The notes: a model not told the origin generated them from the letters alone. Positions 1 through 11,479 are shown, counted from the stretch's first letter. The stretch is 64,000 nt of DNA from Cordylochernes scorpioides (GCA_030710605.1 CP092877.1:2605941-2669940), one strand, 5' to 3'. Made by a program: numbers and translations.

Positions 1-470
1 TCCATTGCGGGGTCAACCTTGTTGCACAACACTAGAATGTCTTCCGCGAACCTGATTGCTGGTTCATTCCAGTGTTGCATTCTGTTTAGCTTCATTCTAA
101 GTTCTTCTTTATTCGCGTCCAAAGAAAAATCCTGAATGAGGCGGATTTTAATATTTTCCCAGCTCGTGAAACTAGCTTTGTGTAAATTCAACCAGGTTTT
201 AGCGCTTCCCGTCATGTTCATGGCGGCATAACGAGAGATAATGTAGTCTGCCCAATGGTACAGGAAGCAAATTTCTTCAAGAGATTCAATCCATGGGCGA
301 GGGTCTTCCGTTCCATCATACTTGGGGATGTCGATGTTGGGATTCAGGACAACTGGGTCGGAACTAGCATCTCTACCAATTGTTGCACCAGGTTGCGGCT
401 TGGCAGACTCTTCAGCCATGATTCTCTCCTGTGCTGGGTCTTGCATCTTACCAGAGCGTGTTTCAACCAT
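1..470 (-). CDS. LTR-retrotransposon Gag, N-terminal part, cut by window edge
   Basis: Reading down from an ATG at 468-470, 156 codons stay open to the left edge, so the C-terminus lies outside the window. The protein begins MVETRSGKMQDP and carries the capsid-type core of the Retrotrans_gag family: IPKYDGTEDPRPWIESLEEI, then MNMTGSAKTWLNLHKASF and RFAEDILVLCNKVDPAM near the edge. Gag of this family packages element RNA in cytoplasmic particles. A related degraded copy lies at 3990-4250. In this reading direction a ~600-bp LTR-like repeat (718-1320) lies just upstream, as expected for 5' LTR, leader, gag. Element family is uncertain (Gypsy-type gag most likely). Confidence 0.8.
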   Translation of the reverse strand, partial: MVETRSGKMQDPAQERIMAEESAKPQPGATIGRDASSDPVVLNPNIDIPKYDGTEDPRPWIESLEEICFLYHWADYIISRYAAMNMTGSAKTWLNLHKASFTSWENIKIRLIQDFSLDANKEELRMKLNRMQHWNEPAIRFAEDILVLCNKVDPAM

Positions 471-717
471 CTTACAAATTTATATAAGGGAATAATGAGA
501 TAAGTCTACTTTAAGTAACCTCCAGAATGATTTATTTATTTTCTCACATCAAAGAGAGCAGTGAAGTCACACGTGTACCTAAATACAAATGATGATAATC
601 TAATATGTTTTAAATAAATATCATAGAATATTTTATATAAAAATAAATAAATATATAATTTAAATTCAAATATATTAAAAATAATATAAGAAATACGCCA
701 TTAATCATGATGTAACA
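471..717. other. AT-rich leader between gag and LTR-like repeat
   Basis: Very AT-rich sequence with no coding potential. If 718-1320 is the 5' LTR of the minus-strand element, this is its untranslated leader. I could not find a convincing tRNA primer-binding site at its upstream end. Confidence 0.4.
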
Positions 718-1320
718 ATATATTTTTCAAATTATTTAATATTGAGTTTGTATTGTTAAAAAATATGATTGAAAATTAAAAGTGTAAAATATATATATAT
801 GAAAATATAGCATAAAAATATATATTAAACAATCGAATATTTTTATAGCAACAATTCTAGAAAAAAGAATAAGATAATTATTAAAATAGTTATGAAAGAC
901 GCCGATAGATGGCAGCCTGCAACTCAGATATGCAAATTAACGATTATTCAGTTTGTTTCACCTTAATAAGAATAGATATTTGATTGAAATATTATATAAA
1001 ATAAATAAATAGTTTGTCATATTGATAGTAGGTTTAATATTCTCCTAACTACCCAATCCCCACGAGGCTAAGCAATAGGCAGGTTCCACGCCAGGGCCTC
1101 CCAACGTTGAATGACCTTACTTCAAGGGATCATTTCTAAAGTTACGTACGCAGTTCGATAACCGAACTTCGACGGAACGCCACCTGCGATGAGGAGGTGT
1201 GGGGCCTTTCCCTGAGCGTGAAGTTGGGTCCTTGTGGCTCTTTGATGATCGCTCACTTCTGGGAACTGCTCGCTCTGAGTGGGTTTTTTAAAAACGAAAA
1301 ATAAAAAATAATCTTTATAT
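718..1320 (-). repeat. Dispersed ~600-bp repeat, copy 1 (putative LTR)
   Basis: Matches 4787-5390 in the same orientation over nearly its full length, with shared blocks such as GACGCCGATAGATGGCAGC and CCCACGAGGCTAAGCAATAG. A GC-richer core (about 1050-1290) sits in AT-rich ends. Both copies are followed, reading on the minus strand, by related gag sequence, which suggests a 5' LTR. Clean TG...CA ends were not found, so LTR status is inference. Confidence 0.6.
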
Positions 1321-2793
1321 ATTTTTTGTAAAATAGAAAATTAAGGATGACATTGGCAATTTATTTAAATATAAAACCAAATTAAAATTAATAAAATAGC
1401 AGAGAGGCGATGAGAACATTTTACAGTGTATCAAAACACAAATATCAAAATAAAACATATTTTCATAGAATAATAAATAATCTACTACAATATAATTTAA
1501 TTACTGGATCTTGCACAAAATATGAAAATATGTTTCCAGAAAAATAAATTTATTTGGAAAACTTAACATTTACCCAGTATAGAATTCCAATGAAATTGTT
1601 AGTGACCTACCATAAAACTTTGTGCGACCAGCAAATTGCGATTACTATCTGGTGTAAATGGCATCAGATTGAACATATTTTAGTTAAACAATTTCAAGGA
1701 TGATTTTTTTTATTCTGTTTGCAATAGTATGTATATTGCAAATTAGTTCATTTATAAGTTACATTTAAATAAAAAACAATATTGCTGGTATATAAATAAT
1801 AAAAGCATAAACACATATTTAAATTAAATAGTTTAATTAAATATATTTTTAAAATTTTCATTTGAGAGAAAAAGCCTTGTGTACAAACAAATACGACGGT
1901 AGGTGCGGGTGGAATGTTTTTTTCCTAGAATCCATCCATCAGCCACCTGGTGGTGATAAGCTGCGGTGTGGCAGAACAAATCTATATACAACTGGTGGGT
2001 CCCGCCCTCCTTGAAACGATTATTTCAACACCAAGATATTTGAAGTGGGCTCAACTTGACAATAGCAATCTTTGATCCAGATTTGAGCTGTCCTCAAAAG
2101 TTCTGTGATTCAAGTGACGTCAGAGGGATGAAGCTTATGTAGACAGATTGTCCAATGTTGAGGCATTATCTCTATATGATAAATGTACACTATTTTATAG
2201 CGTGTTTGTTTATTTTCAAAAAAAAAAAAAATCTACTCTTCTTAGTGCAATAATAAAAATAATGGGAGGCCTTCCCATTTTTATCATTACAGCAAGGGCA
2301 GCAGTAAGCTGTTTTATTTGAAAAGAATTGTATACACACACACGCTGTGGAATAGTTTACATTTTCAATAATGGTGCACTAATGTATCTTGTTTAATCTC
2401 TAAATGGTGTTGGTACTGATGTACGTTAATATATTAAATGGTTCATAGAAAAGTGCCATGTTTTTTCTTGCATCCACGGCAAGTTGATCGTATGCAGTTC
2501 TTAACAAAATACGATTTTTAAAGTTTAGAATTTAAAAAATGTTGGCCATGGGTATATACAAAAGGCTTGGTTATTGTTAGTAATGAAAAGTAGCGTTTGC
2601 CTATAACTATGAGTTAATTTTTATATGAAAGTGTATTGTAAATACTTGGAGACTTATCTATAGCTTTCATTTTGGTTGGATTCAATAAACTAGTAATTGG
2701 AGAGTGCCTGATTTATTGGTAGCGAAACCTGAACCCTAACTTTGTCTATCTCTAAGACAAAACATAGTCGACATAGTAGACCCAAATTAGAAA
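1321..2793. other. AT-rich non-coding stretch
   Basis: No recognisable gene. At about 2255-2320 a short piece (GGGAGG... then CAGCAAGGGCAGCAGTAAG) resembles the repeat called family X elsewhere (for example 62929-63605). A slightly GC-richer patch at 1895-2150 matches nothing I recognise here. Confidence 0.4.
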
Positions 2794-3320
2794 CTAGGGC
2801 ACGAGTGATTGGATGTGATTGTTCAAATAGAGGACATTGCTTCTCGGTAGACAAATGATGGGCACTTCAGACCTCTTACACATGAGTAATACTCCGTATA
2901 ACTCTACTACACTGAGCTGCATGGAATTCAATAGGTCACGGCGGTGTTTTAGACAGAAGCGGATGATGTAGGATGTCAATGATAATGTAGATAATTTAAC
3001 TAAGACTTCATTTAATGTTAAATTTGTATAGTTATCAATATACAGAAATATTGATAGATGAAACTCCTTCAAAGCATAGGTCTGGTGTTTCGGAGCTGTC
3101 CTTATGCCGTAGCCTTGAATCCTTCTGTAGCCACGCAGGATCATAGGGAGATAATAAATTGGTGGAACCAATGGTATTACGACGGGTAATCCAAGTCAGC
3201 ACAACTGTAGAATCTGATCATGCCTTAATAGACGTCCAGTTGATGGTGAACGTTGATCTCTTGACAAACTCGACCAATTAGGCTAAAAGAAGAGCGCCAC
3301 AAAACTAATCGAGGGAAATT
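2794..3320 (-). pseudogene. BEL/Pao pol remnant (RNase H to pre-integrase region)
   Basis: From 3320 downward, shifted frames give an RNase H-like stretch (SDSTVVLTWITRRNT, near 3210). Then comes DPAWLQKDSRLR, a counterpart of the tryptophan-rich linker, then LTSYIIRFCLKHRRDL and MQLSVVELYGVLLMCKRSE, typical of the segment between RNase H and integrase in BEL/Pao polyproteins. A 125-codon open stretch covers 2794-3171, but at least two frameshifts, a stop and an internal deletion are needed to join the parts. A related fragment is at 15830-16170. Confidence 0.6.
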
Positions 3321-3404
3321 GACCCGAATAGTGCCATCACTACCCTCGAACAATGCATATTTCCATCAATATGCAAGGCACAACCACTTATAAAACCCAG
3401 ACTT

Positions 3405-3970
3405 AAATAGAAGATACCCACCAGATATTAAAGATTCGTCTTGCATACCGCTTTATCTGGAATAGAAGGTGCGTTCTTTCGTATTGCGGCGCTAAATGTG
3501 AAAAAACATTTTTTTTTTTTGACCATGCGGCCTGATTGAGTAGACATGTGTTGCTTCGCTCCGCATTTTCCGGTAATTTTTGACTTCAAATTTGTTTTGT
3601 TTTACTTTTATATATATTTAGAATTACCTCTCTAAAAAAATCTCGTTTATATTAATAAACATATTAATATTTTATTTATTATTTATTACCAGTTGTAAAT
3701 AAGACGCTATATCCGATCTGGATAATTGTACGTGAAACTATTTACAATAATTCATATTGTAGTAGATTAAGTAACAGAATTGTCAAAAAGAAATTATTAA
3801 TATTTTGGTATAATATATTCATTGTTATATCTATTGGATCAATTTATATGCTTTGAAATTTCGCTAACAATTTATGCAAATTTTACGCTCCTATATAGAT
3901 ATGCAACACATGGCTTCTTATTTAAACTAAGAAATTAATTATTAATAAAATGGATTCAGTTATAAATCGA
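3405..3970. repeat. BEL/Pao-associated repeat, copy A
   Basis: Shares long blocks with the sequence around 16757-16775, 21079-21282 and 23012-23190 (copy B), including CTCCGCATTTTCCGGTAA and the end block around AAAATGGATTCAGTTATA. Copy A lacks the Gypsy and LINE insertions of copy B and so acts as an empty-site reference for both. It has its own small insertion at 3674-3795. Confidence 0.75.
3674..3795. mobile_element. 122-bp insertion with 11-bp target duplication
   Basis: Absent from copy B. It is flanked by ATTAATATTTT at 3663-3673 and again at 3796-3806. The inserted DNA is AT-rich and non-coding, and I do not recognise its family. The duplication length suggests a retroposon or short DNA element. 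Confidence 0.55.
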
Positions 3971-3989
3971 CTCGATGTTGATCGATTCG

Positions 3990-4250
3990 CCTCATCAGTT
4001 CCAAAAATTATTTGACAGTGCTGTGTCATCAACATGATGAGTGATAGGTATTTTTTGAGCCCAGTCTTCATATAGTAGAGCTTATATTCGGTTGACATTT
4101 GGGGGTTGACCTTGTTGCAGAGATTGAGGACATCTTCAGCATATCGCAGAGTTTATTCTTTAGATTCTTAGATTCCATTATGTAGGTCCATTATTAGTTT
4201 GAATCTGGCAGTATCCTCCCTTCTGAGATGTCTCTTTTCAAGATCCATAT
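3990..4250 (-). pseudogene. Degenerate gag fragment related to 1-470
   Basis: Minus-strand translation gives RYAEDVLNLCNKVNPQM near 4095-4150, closely matching RFAEDILVLCNKVDPAM of the left-edge Gag. It continues STEYKLYYMKTGLKKYLS. A stop precedes it and upstream gag sequence is missing. With the repeat at 4787-5390 it looks like a deletion derivative of the same element, later hit by a SINE at 4307-4619. Confidence 0.55.
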
Positions 4251-4306
4251 CTTAAAATTTCTTGAAAATGTAATCGCTTATTATTCCCAGTATAATGTAT
4301 TTGTCA

Positions 4307-4619
4307 CAACTCCACCCTTGCCGGTCCCAAGCCCGGATGAAAAAGGAGGAGGGGGAGCAGTAACAAGATCACTAAAAAACCTGGGCTCAGCTGGCCCGGC
4401 TGATAGTACCCTGTAAGGGCTCCTAATCCAGGGATACAGGATGAGCAGCGTTTGTACTCCATGTTAGGAGTGGCTGCACATGGCGTCTGTTCCTCATGTC
4501 AGAGGCGGCCATTTCTTTTGGAGCTAAGTCGGCCTGCCACTGAGTAGTGCCCCCAGTCTTAATGACAAAGGCAGACGCATTCTACTTCACCCAGTGTGGA
4601 GATAAGAAAGAGGAAGAAG
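4307..4619 (+). mobile_element. SINE-like retroposon, family A, copy 1
   Basis: About 313 bp, starting with CAACTCCACCCTTGCCGG and ending in a purine-rich GATAAGAAAGAGGAAGAAG tail. A perfect 12-bp duplication ATGTATTTGTCA flanks it (4295-4306, 4620-4631). Other copies are at 41834-42140, 45936-46245 and 48063-48432, all with the same 5' end. I see no clear Pol III A/B boxes. Open frames inside are not credible genes. Confidence 0.75.
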
Positions 4620-4786
4620 ATGTATTTGTCAATAAATATCATTTTGGAATTTGCATCTTTTCTGGTGTAAAAATTGTAATGGCCTGTAAGTGTACTTAAT
4701 TTCCAAAATGTTTTTGTTTAAAACTAAGCTGAGAAATATATTTTAATTTAGAGCTGACAATTTTATTTTTTAATCTCCATACATAT

Positions 4787-5390
4787 ATTTTTCAAATTAT
4801 TTAATATTGAGTTTGTATTGATAAAAATATGATTTAAAATTAAAAGTGTAAAAATATATATATTTGAAAATATAAATTAAAACATATATTAAACAATCTA
4901 ATATTTTTATAGCAGCAATTTAAAAAAAATGAATAAGATAAAATTTAAAATAGTTATGAAAGACGCCGATAGATGGCAGCGTGCAACCCAGATATGTAAA
5001 TTAACCATTAGTCAGTTTGTTTAACCTTAATAAGAATAGATATTCGATTGAAATATTATTTTAAATAAATAAATAGTTTGTCATATTGATAGTAGGTTTA
5101 ATATTCTCCTAACTACCCGATCCCCACGAGGCTAAGCAATAGGCAGGTTCCACGCCAGGGCCTCCAAACGTTGAATGACCTTACTTCAAGGGATCATTTC
5201 TAAAGTTACGTACGCAGTTCGATAACCGAACTTCGACGGAACGCCACCCGCGATGAGGAGGTGTGGGGCCTTTCCCTGAGCGTGAAGTTGAGTCCTTGTG
5301 GCTCTTTGATGATCGCTCACTTCTGGGAACTGTCCGCTCTGAGTGGGTTTTTTTTTTTAACGAAAAGTAAATTTTGATCTTTATATACAG
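4787..5390 (-). repeat. Dispersed ~600-bp repeat, copy 2 (putative LTR)
   Basis: Second copy of 718-1320, same orientation, with small indels. Homology ends at about 5390, where a different repeat beginning CAGGGTGATCCAAAAGTCC takes over. Confidence 0.6.
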
Positions 5391-5775
5391 GGTGATCCAA
5401 AAGTCCCGCACAACTTTAAAAATTAATAACTCCGCGAATATTTGCGCTAGAGCAATGCGGTAAACACCATTGTGTTCAGGATGCAATGGGATTTTTTTTA
5501 TGGCAAATAATAAAAAATTCGAAATTGATTTTAGTTACAACTTTATTCGCTAGATGGCGCTCTACCAGAATCAGAGATTCAGCGGCCAAATTGTTTGATA
5601 AATTGAAAAATATAACTGAACGACACGTATTTTTCCTTTTTGAATACCAGGAAAGAACCCTAATAATATCAAATGATAAATTAATAAAACACCATTTCGC
5701 CAAAAGTTAGAAGAATTGGTTGACGATTTTTAAATACAATCTGAGATATGTAAAATAGGTATATGCAAATTAAAC
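5391..5775 (+). mobile_element. Repeat with CAGGGTGATCC terminus, copy 1
   Basis: A ~385-bp unit starting TACAGGGTGATCCAAAAGTC. An inverted copy is at 15305-15692, about 95% alike by eye. The end resembles termini of IS630/Tc1/mariner-type elements, but I see no matching inverted terminus at the other end, so it may be a fragment or MITE. Both strands are open for ~75 codons, but no family is recognisable. Confidence 0.5.
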
Positions 5776-6489
5776 ATGTATCAAAAATATTTATATTTTA
5801 GATGGAGTTTTGTGAAATAAATTGAATGTTTGAAAATAACTACTGATATCAATACACGATTTTTGAAATGTTAATATAGTACCAAAAATTTATGATGGCA
5901 CTACTAATTAGGATTTCGTGCTATAAGAAATGTATAGTTTCTTAACTAATTGTCGACACTTGACTATTTAACTGGATATTTGTCATGATCCAAAAATGAA
6001 ATATAGAGGGGAGTGACAAAATATATTTGTCGTACTTTATTCCAAATATCCTATGGGTTTGTCAAATGTTATCATTGTTTATTATACTGTACATAATTTT
6101 GAAAATGTATCCCCTCAAAAAATCATTTTTAAATCGACCTTTTGCGTTGAGAAAAACGTGGTAGTAAAATCATTTTGTATTATTTTTTGCGCAAAATATC
6201 TAAAGTTGGGGGGGGGGGGGGCGATAGAGAGATTATTCCTTATGCTATTTCTTCTAATGAGCGAAAAGCGATAAACTAAACGTAAGGGGTAAAATTGTGT
6301 ATACCAGTGTTATTCGAGAAGTTATAACACTTTGGCCTGCACGACATAATATAAAATGTGGGCAAATGACAAACAGAAAAATTACTGCTTACAGAAAAAA
6401 AAGAGTCAAGATGTGAGGACAGCATTTATTATTCACATAACCCAAAACAAAGAGCTGCAAAATATAACACATGAGGTAACTGCCTTCTC
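5776..6489. other. Non-coding stretch with a G14 run
   Basis: No gene recognised. An uninterrupted run of 14 G lies at 6208-6221. The right part may be the 3' flank of the dead transposase that follows on the minus strand. Confidence 0.4.
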
Positions 6490-7571
6490 TCTTGTATTAG
6501 GTCACAATCCTTGCTCAATGTGGCGCCCTTCATTCTCAAACACCGCCTGCAGGCGATAGATGACAGTATGGTCACAATTAAATAGTTGAAATTTATAAAA
6601 CGTGCCATCTGATAGAAGCCTTCAACATGGCCAATGTGGTAGGCCGGCATCGATAAAAACGCGACGTCAAGTCTGGTGATATTGGAGGCCACTGGTATAT
6701 AAAGTGGCGACTTATCAACGAATTCCACCGAACGTATCCTTCAGCAATTGTTTGGCACCGCGGGAGATATGAGGAGGTCCTCCATCTTGCATGAATGTTA
6801 TTTCGCTTAGTGCTTGTCTGTCCTGCAATATGGGAATAACCTTTTCTCTCAAAAGTTGAACATAACGTTCACCAGTTACGAAAACGGTTTTGAAAGTTCT
6901 TCCATTGAATTTTTCAAAGAAAAATGGCCCAATAATAAAAGAAGAAGTGAACCCACACAAAACTGTAACTCTGTGCTGATGAAGTGGTATTTCTGTAAAA
7001 ATCCTAGGGTTTTCTGTTGCCAAAATGAGGCAGTTTTGAATGTTAAATTCTCCCTTTAGATAAAAGTGAGCATCATCTGTTCTTAGATCATTTGACAGCC
7101 AGTTTTCATCAATATCAATTTGCCGGAAAACCCATGCAGCGAATTCTTGACGCTTCTCAAAATCGCTGACTTTCAACTCGTGAAAACTTTGAATTTTGTT
7201 AGGATATTTTAATAGAAAATTCTAAATGTGTGTTCTCTCCAAACTGTTACATACGAAATCCCCGTTTGTCGAGAAACTTGTCTAGCACTTACTTCTCCAT
7301 ACGGGGATAACGTTTCAATAGCTTCAGCATTCTGCAAAACCGTAACAGCCACTGACTTGCATATCGATGGTCTTCCACTCCGAGGTTTTGCTTCCAGAGA
7401 TCCAGTTTCCTCAAAACTTTTAATCAATCGCTTTAGAGAGTAGCAACTCATTGGTCCTTTACCGCTTCGAATATCTTTAAAGGAACGAAACGCTCGTAAA
7501 GCTTCAGTGGCAGATTCTGAATCACAATTTTAAAAGTTCACCAAGAGTGCTTTATCCTGTAGTGACGGCAT
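6490..7571 (-). pseudogene. Tc1/mariner-superfamily transposase pseudogene
   Basis: The transposase starts at an ATG at 7569-7571 (MPSLQDKALL), followed by a stop. Open pieces then give an N-terminal helix-turn-helix region (SLKRLIKSFEETGSLEAKPR, then YGEVSARQVSRQTGISYVTV), and the catalytic domain with RTDDAHFYLKG (first Asp) and FMQDGGPPHI (second Asp). After a frameshift near 6720 comes HFIYQWPPISPDL, where the third catalytic residue is lost, then YRCRPTTLAMLKASI. At least three frame breaks make it dead. The family cuts and pastes DNA between TA dinucleotides; terminal repeats were not identified. Confidence 0.8.
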
Positions 7572-7579
7572 TCCAAGTG

Positions 7580-7700
7580 GAAGGGGAGAAGTTCGACCAC
7601 ACCTCCTTGCGGTCCCCCCTGGACCCTTGGAATATTTGACCAAATTCTGGTTCGTTTCCAAGATGACTAACGTTGCAACGGCACCCATTTTCAAATGAAG
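7580..7700. repeat. ~115-bp repeat shared with 61960-62090 (inverted)
   Basis: The reverse complement matches 61960-62090 closely, including GTTAGTCATCTTGGAAACGA and GGGGGGACCGCA. It lies between the transposase pseudogene and the LINE and could be an end of either. No function assigned. Confidence 0.55.
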
Positions 7701-7799
7701 AGCAAAACTGATATCTCCAGTAATGCTACCGCGTCCGGGGTAACCGCCGCGTCAGGAGCTGCAGCTCGAGCTCATGATGAGAAATCTACTACGAGGACA

Positions 7800-9743
7800 C
7801 AATTCAATCTACTACAACTCAATATAAATGGTACCCAGAGGAAAATAAAGAGCTGACTTGTCTTCTCTGTGACAACAATGTACATATTAATTGTCCTCAG
7901 GAGACAAAATTGAATCAGAATCTGAGATTCTATATCAAAGATTATACAACACTACGAATGGACAGACCGGGAAAATTCGAGGAGGACTTGCCGTTTTGAT
8001 TAAAACTCTAGAAATCAAATTTAAGGAAATCGCCTATAATCAGAGTAAGCCTAGAGAAGGCACGACAGAAGCTCAGGCAATAGAAATCTATCTTACAGAT
8101 AAAACAATTCCAATCATAAATGTTTATCACCACGATAATACTAGCATCAATACAGGCCTGATAGAGACATTAAGTGAAGCATCTTTGGATATCGCAATCA
8201 TACTTGGTGATTTTAACGCCGAAAGACCAACTTGGGGATCACCTGTCCAGGATAACAAAGTTCAGCAGGTTGAGGACATGCTAACCGACCTCGACCTTAC
8301 GCCGTTGAATAACGAAAAGAACACCTATCTATCCAAGTCCACAGGCACAGAATCCGCAATAGACATCACAGTGATAAATTACAACATCGCACCCACAACA
8401 CAATGGAAAATTCTGAAAAGTGCAATCAGTGACCACAGACCAATTTTAACAACCCTAAAATTCAAAATTGAGAATTTCCAACAGAATAGAAGAACAATGG
8501 GAAAAAATTACAGAAAAGCTTGAAGAACTGTGCAACGAAGAATTAAATCACAGAACGATTGACAAAAAATTGGAAAAATTCTCTTTGAACATATCCAAAG
8601 CTGCAAAAGTATCGATACCTAGAGGTAGACGTAAAGACCTGTGAATACTTTACTGAAAGGACCACAATATCGAGGCAATGATTGCAGAGAGAGACAATAA
8701 AAATGAACTTCTTAAAACAAATAAAACAGAAGAAATCATAAAGGAACTCATTGAAATTAGTCACAAAATAGAACAAGAAATTTGGATATTCAAACAAGAA
8801 AAATGGGCAGAATTCTGCGAAAAAAATGGATCCAAAAAAGGAAAGCCATCACTGGAATATAATTAGTGTTATAAAACAATCAAAACCAACACTATTCCTC
8901 AAATACTCTAACCGATATGAACAGCGAGAACGAACAAACAGATGGCTGACATAATTGCTGAATATCTTTCAAGCACTTCCAGACTCAGCTTAACGAATGA
9001 AGGCAGGACTCTAAAAAATAATATAAACAAGTTAGTTAAACAAGCAAGAAATTACCATCAACAAGATATTTACTCGAGAGACTTCACACTGAGTGAGCTA
9101 AACTCATCAATTGGAAAGTTAAATCCAAGATGTCACCTGGAGATGCTCTAATCTTTGGTCAAATGATTAAACACTTTGGAGATAAAGCTAAAAATCAACT
9201 CCTACGAATACTGAACATTTCATGGAAAATTGGTAAACTACCAAAGAATTGGAAGATATCAATTATAGTGCCAATACTGAAACCAAACAAATATGCTAAG
9301 GAATGCAAGAACTATCGGCCAATTGCTCTTACCAGCATACTTTGTAAAATAACAGAATGAATTATCCACTCTAGGCTCATAGTCTAGCTCACTAACAATA
9401 ATAAAATAAACTTCTTCCAAACTGCCTAAAGATCCAGACACTGTACAACTGATAAACTGTTCTACTTCTGTCAATCAATAATAGATTTCTAGGAAAAACC
9501 GCCAAAGAAGACAAGGGCCGTATTCCTGGATATGACCTCAGCTTTTGATCGAGTGTAGAAATTATTTGAAAGGCTGCACAACATCGGAGTAAGAGGAAAA
9601 ACCTTAATCTGGATTGCAGACTTCTTAAGGGGAAGAAGGATAAAGGTTCGGGTCAATGGAACATTTTCCAAGGACCGAAGAACATGGGCTGGTGTACCTC
9701 AGGGATCTGTGCTCAGTCCTCTACTCTTCTCGCTATATATTAA
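7800..9743 (+). pseudogene. Jockey-like LINE: endonuclease plus partial RT
   Basis: The apurinic-type endonuclease domain begins near 7800 (LLQLNINGTQRK) and is open from 7891 to 8523. It contains IILGDFNAERPTWGSP, SAIDITVINYN and SDHRPIL, the usual catalytic motifs. After frame breaks, a connector (8678-8866) and RT follow: WKISIIVPILKPNK, CKNYRPIALTSILCKITE, FLDMTSAFDRV and GVPQGSVLSPLLFSLYIN. Coding stops at about 9743, where the Gypsy element at 9748 begins, so the catalytic ADD motif is missing. The order endonuclease-RT is that of jockey-type non-LTR elements. Several stops and frameshifts make it non-functional. Confidence 0.85.
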
Positions 9744-9747
9744 CCGT

Positions 9748-9883
9748 TGTTTATGTAAATAGATGAATATTATTTGTATTATTTAAAGCCTCATTATGTA
9801 AAAATATATGTATATATAAATTGGACATTTGTTGTTGGCCATGGTCAAGTTTGAGCTCTTGTACGTCTAATTACGACACAACA
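9748..9883 (+). repeat. 5' LTR of degenerate Gypsy element
   Basis: TGTTTATGTAAATAG ... ACGACACAACA. It matches the first 94 bp of the 3' LTR at 14976, with a few substitutions. Confidence 0.7.
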
Positions 9884-10079
9884 AAAGTGGCGTCGAGGAT
9901 GCGCGACCTACAGAGCCAGTAAAAAGCTGAGGAAAACGGCGTCTATGCAAGTATAACAACTACATCTTTTAAAAAAAATCTGACTCTCAGATTATGGAGA
10001 GGAAAAATAGGAAAATGGGTTAAGATTACATCTTTTAAACTATCTGGATCAAGAAAACAAAGGAGTAGAAAAGATCAGC

Positions 10080-11390
10080 ATGACAAGTTCAAAGTTAATA
10101 GTACCTTTTAGATGCTATAGCCTAGTGGAGGACACTTCCATCTTTTTGTACAAAAATTTGAGGCTTTCTTTTTGGCATCTGAAGGAGGAGATTAAAGTGC
10201 TGATTTTTACCTCGCTACCAGATTCTGAAACTTTGAAGCAGGGAAACGACATTTTCTTCCTGGTCTAATGAAAGATCAACCCTATGATACTATCATTCTT
10301 CAAGCTTGCTCTGTGTGTTTTGCTTTGTTGTTTGTTTTTCTCTTTGGACAATTTTCTTTAGTTAATTTATGTAAAATAATGAATTGAACAGGATTGTATA
10401 TAGCCGTATTGCTGTAATGCAGTGAAATGTATTGGCGCAAATATCCCTGAGTTTGGGATATCGCGTTTCATGATGTTAATAAAGTTAATTAATCATTCAA
10501 AGAATTAAGCTGCATTTGGATCCAAAGAAGAAAGTGATACCACAGCGATGCAGATTTTTAAAGATAATTCAACAGGAAGGAGAATCAATTTCAGAATATC
10601 TTAGAGAATTGAAACATTTGGCAATAAATTGTAATTTCGTCGATATGTTGGGAACCATGATGCGAGACCGTTTTGTGGCTGGAATCAAGTCGGAAATCCT
10701 GCAAAAGAAGCTACTACAAGAGGACGACGATGTCACCCTGGATAAAGTTTTTGCAGTGGCGATCTCGTTCGAATTGGCGGAGATAAATACAAGAGAATTA
10801 CAAGATAAATTAGTGGCCAAGATATCCCCTGTGAATTGAAAGGTAAAAAGGGTGAGTACAATAATAGTACGGTGCAGTATAGGCCTTTCAGGTAAAGTGG
10901 CAAAGGCAAATAGTCTGTTATAGATGTGGTGAAAGACATTCACACGTGGCATCTGTTTTACCTCATAGAACAAGGACTTGTTTTAAAATGTAATAAACTG
11001 GGTCATTTAAGTAGGGTCTGCAAAGCTAGTAAAAGAATGTGGGGATGTAAATTTGTACAAGAGGACTCTATATATTCTGTACAGGGCGAAACTGATGCCA
11101 CAATAAATTTAACAGTAGATGATTATTATTTGTGCTTTACAATAGATACAGGAAGTCCAGTCACGTTAATACCTAAAGATATAAGAATTATTTGCAAGGT
11201 AAAAGATTATTTCCAACAAATTTAAGATTAAAATCCTTTTGTAGTAAATCAATAGAGATTATAGATCAAAGAAATGTTTTTGTAAAAGAAGCCAACCAAT
11301 ATTTACGATTAATAGTTGTAAATGAAAAAAATCCAGGTAATTTTATTAGGAAGAGAATGGTTTAAATAGTTCAAACTTGATTATTCTATA
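10080..11390 (+). pseudogene. Gypsy gag, zinc knuckles and protease, broken
   Basis: Gag fragments occur from 10080 (frame-broken) and at 10516-10839, the latter containing ESISEYLRELKHLAINC and MMRDRFVAGIKSEILQ, typical Ty3/Gypsy capsid sequence. A ~195-bp AT-rich insertion separates the two halves (10315-10510). Downstream are two CCHC-type knuckles, one partly out of frame (CYRCGERHSH; CNKLGHLSRVC), and a protease with the DTG active site in FTIDTGSPVTLI (near 11150). Stops at several points make it non-functional. Confidence 0.75.
10315..10510. mobile_element. ~195-bp insertion in gag, possibly a solo LTR
   Basis: Non-coding DNA interrupts the capsid sequence between a ...YDTIILQACS-like end and DPKKKVIPQRC. 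It has TG near its start and CA near its end, and an AATAAAG-like site. The ends are not precise enough to prove an LTR. Confidence 0.35.
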
Positions 11391-11479
11391 TTGTTTAGCA
11401 TTAAAATTTTAAATAATGAATATAATAGAAATATATTTAAATATATAAAAATTTGATGGATAGTTATAATACATTTTAA

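Noticed and set aside
5476..5710. Open frames on both strands of about 75 codons
   Set aside because: They lie in a dispersed repeat, mirror each other, and recur in the inverted copy at 15370-15631.
6208..6221. G-quadruplex regulatory element
   Set aside because: A single G14 homopolymer; no gene nearby and no G-tract spacing pattern.
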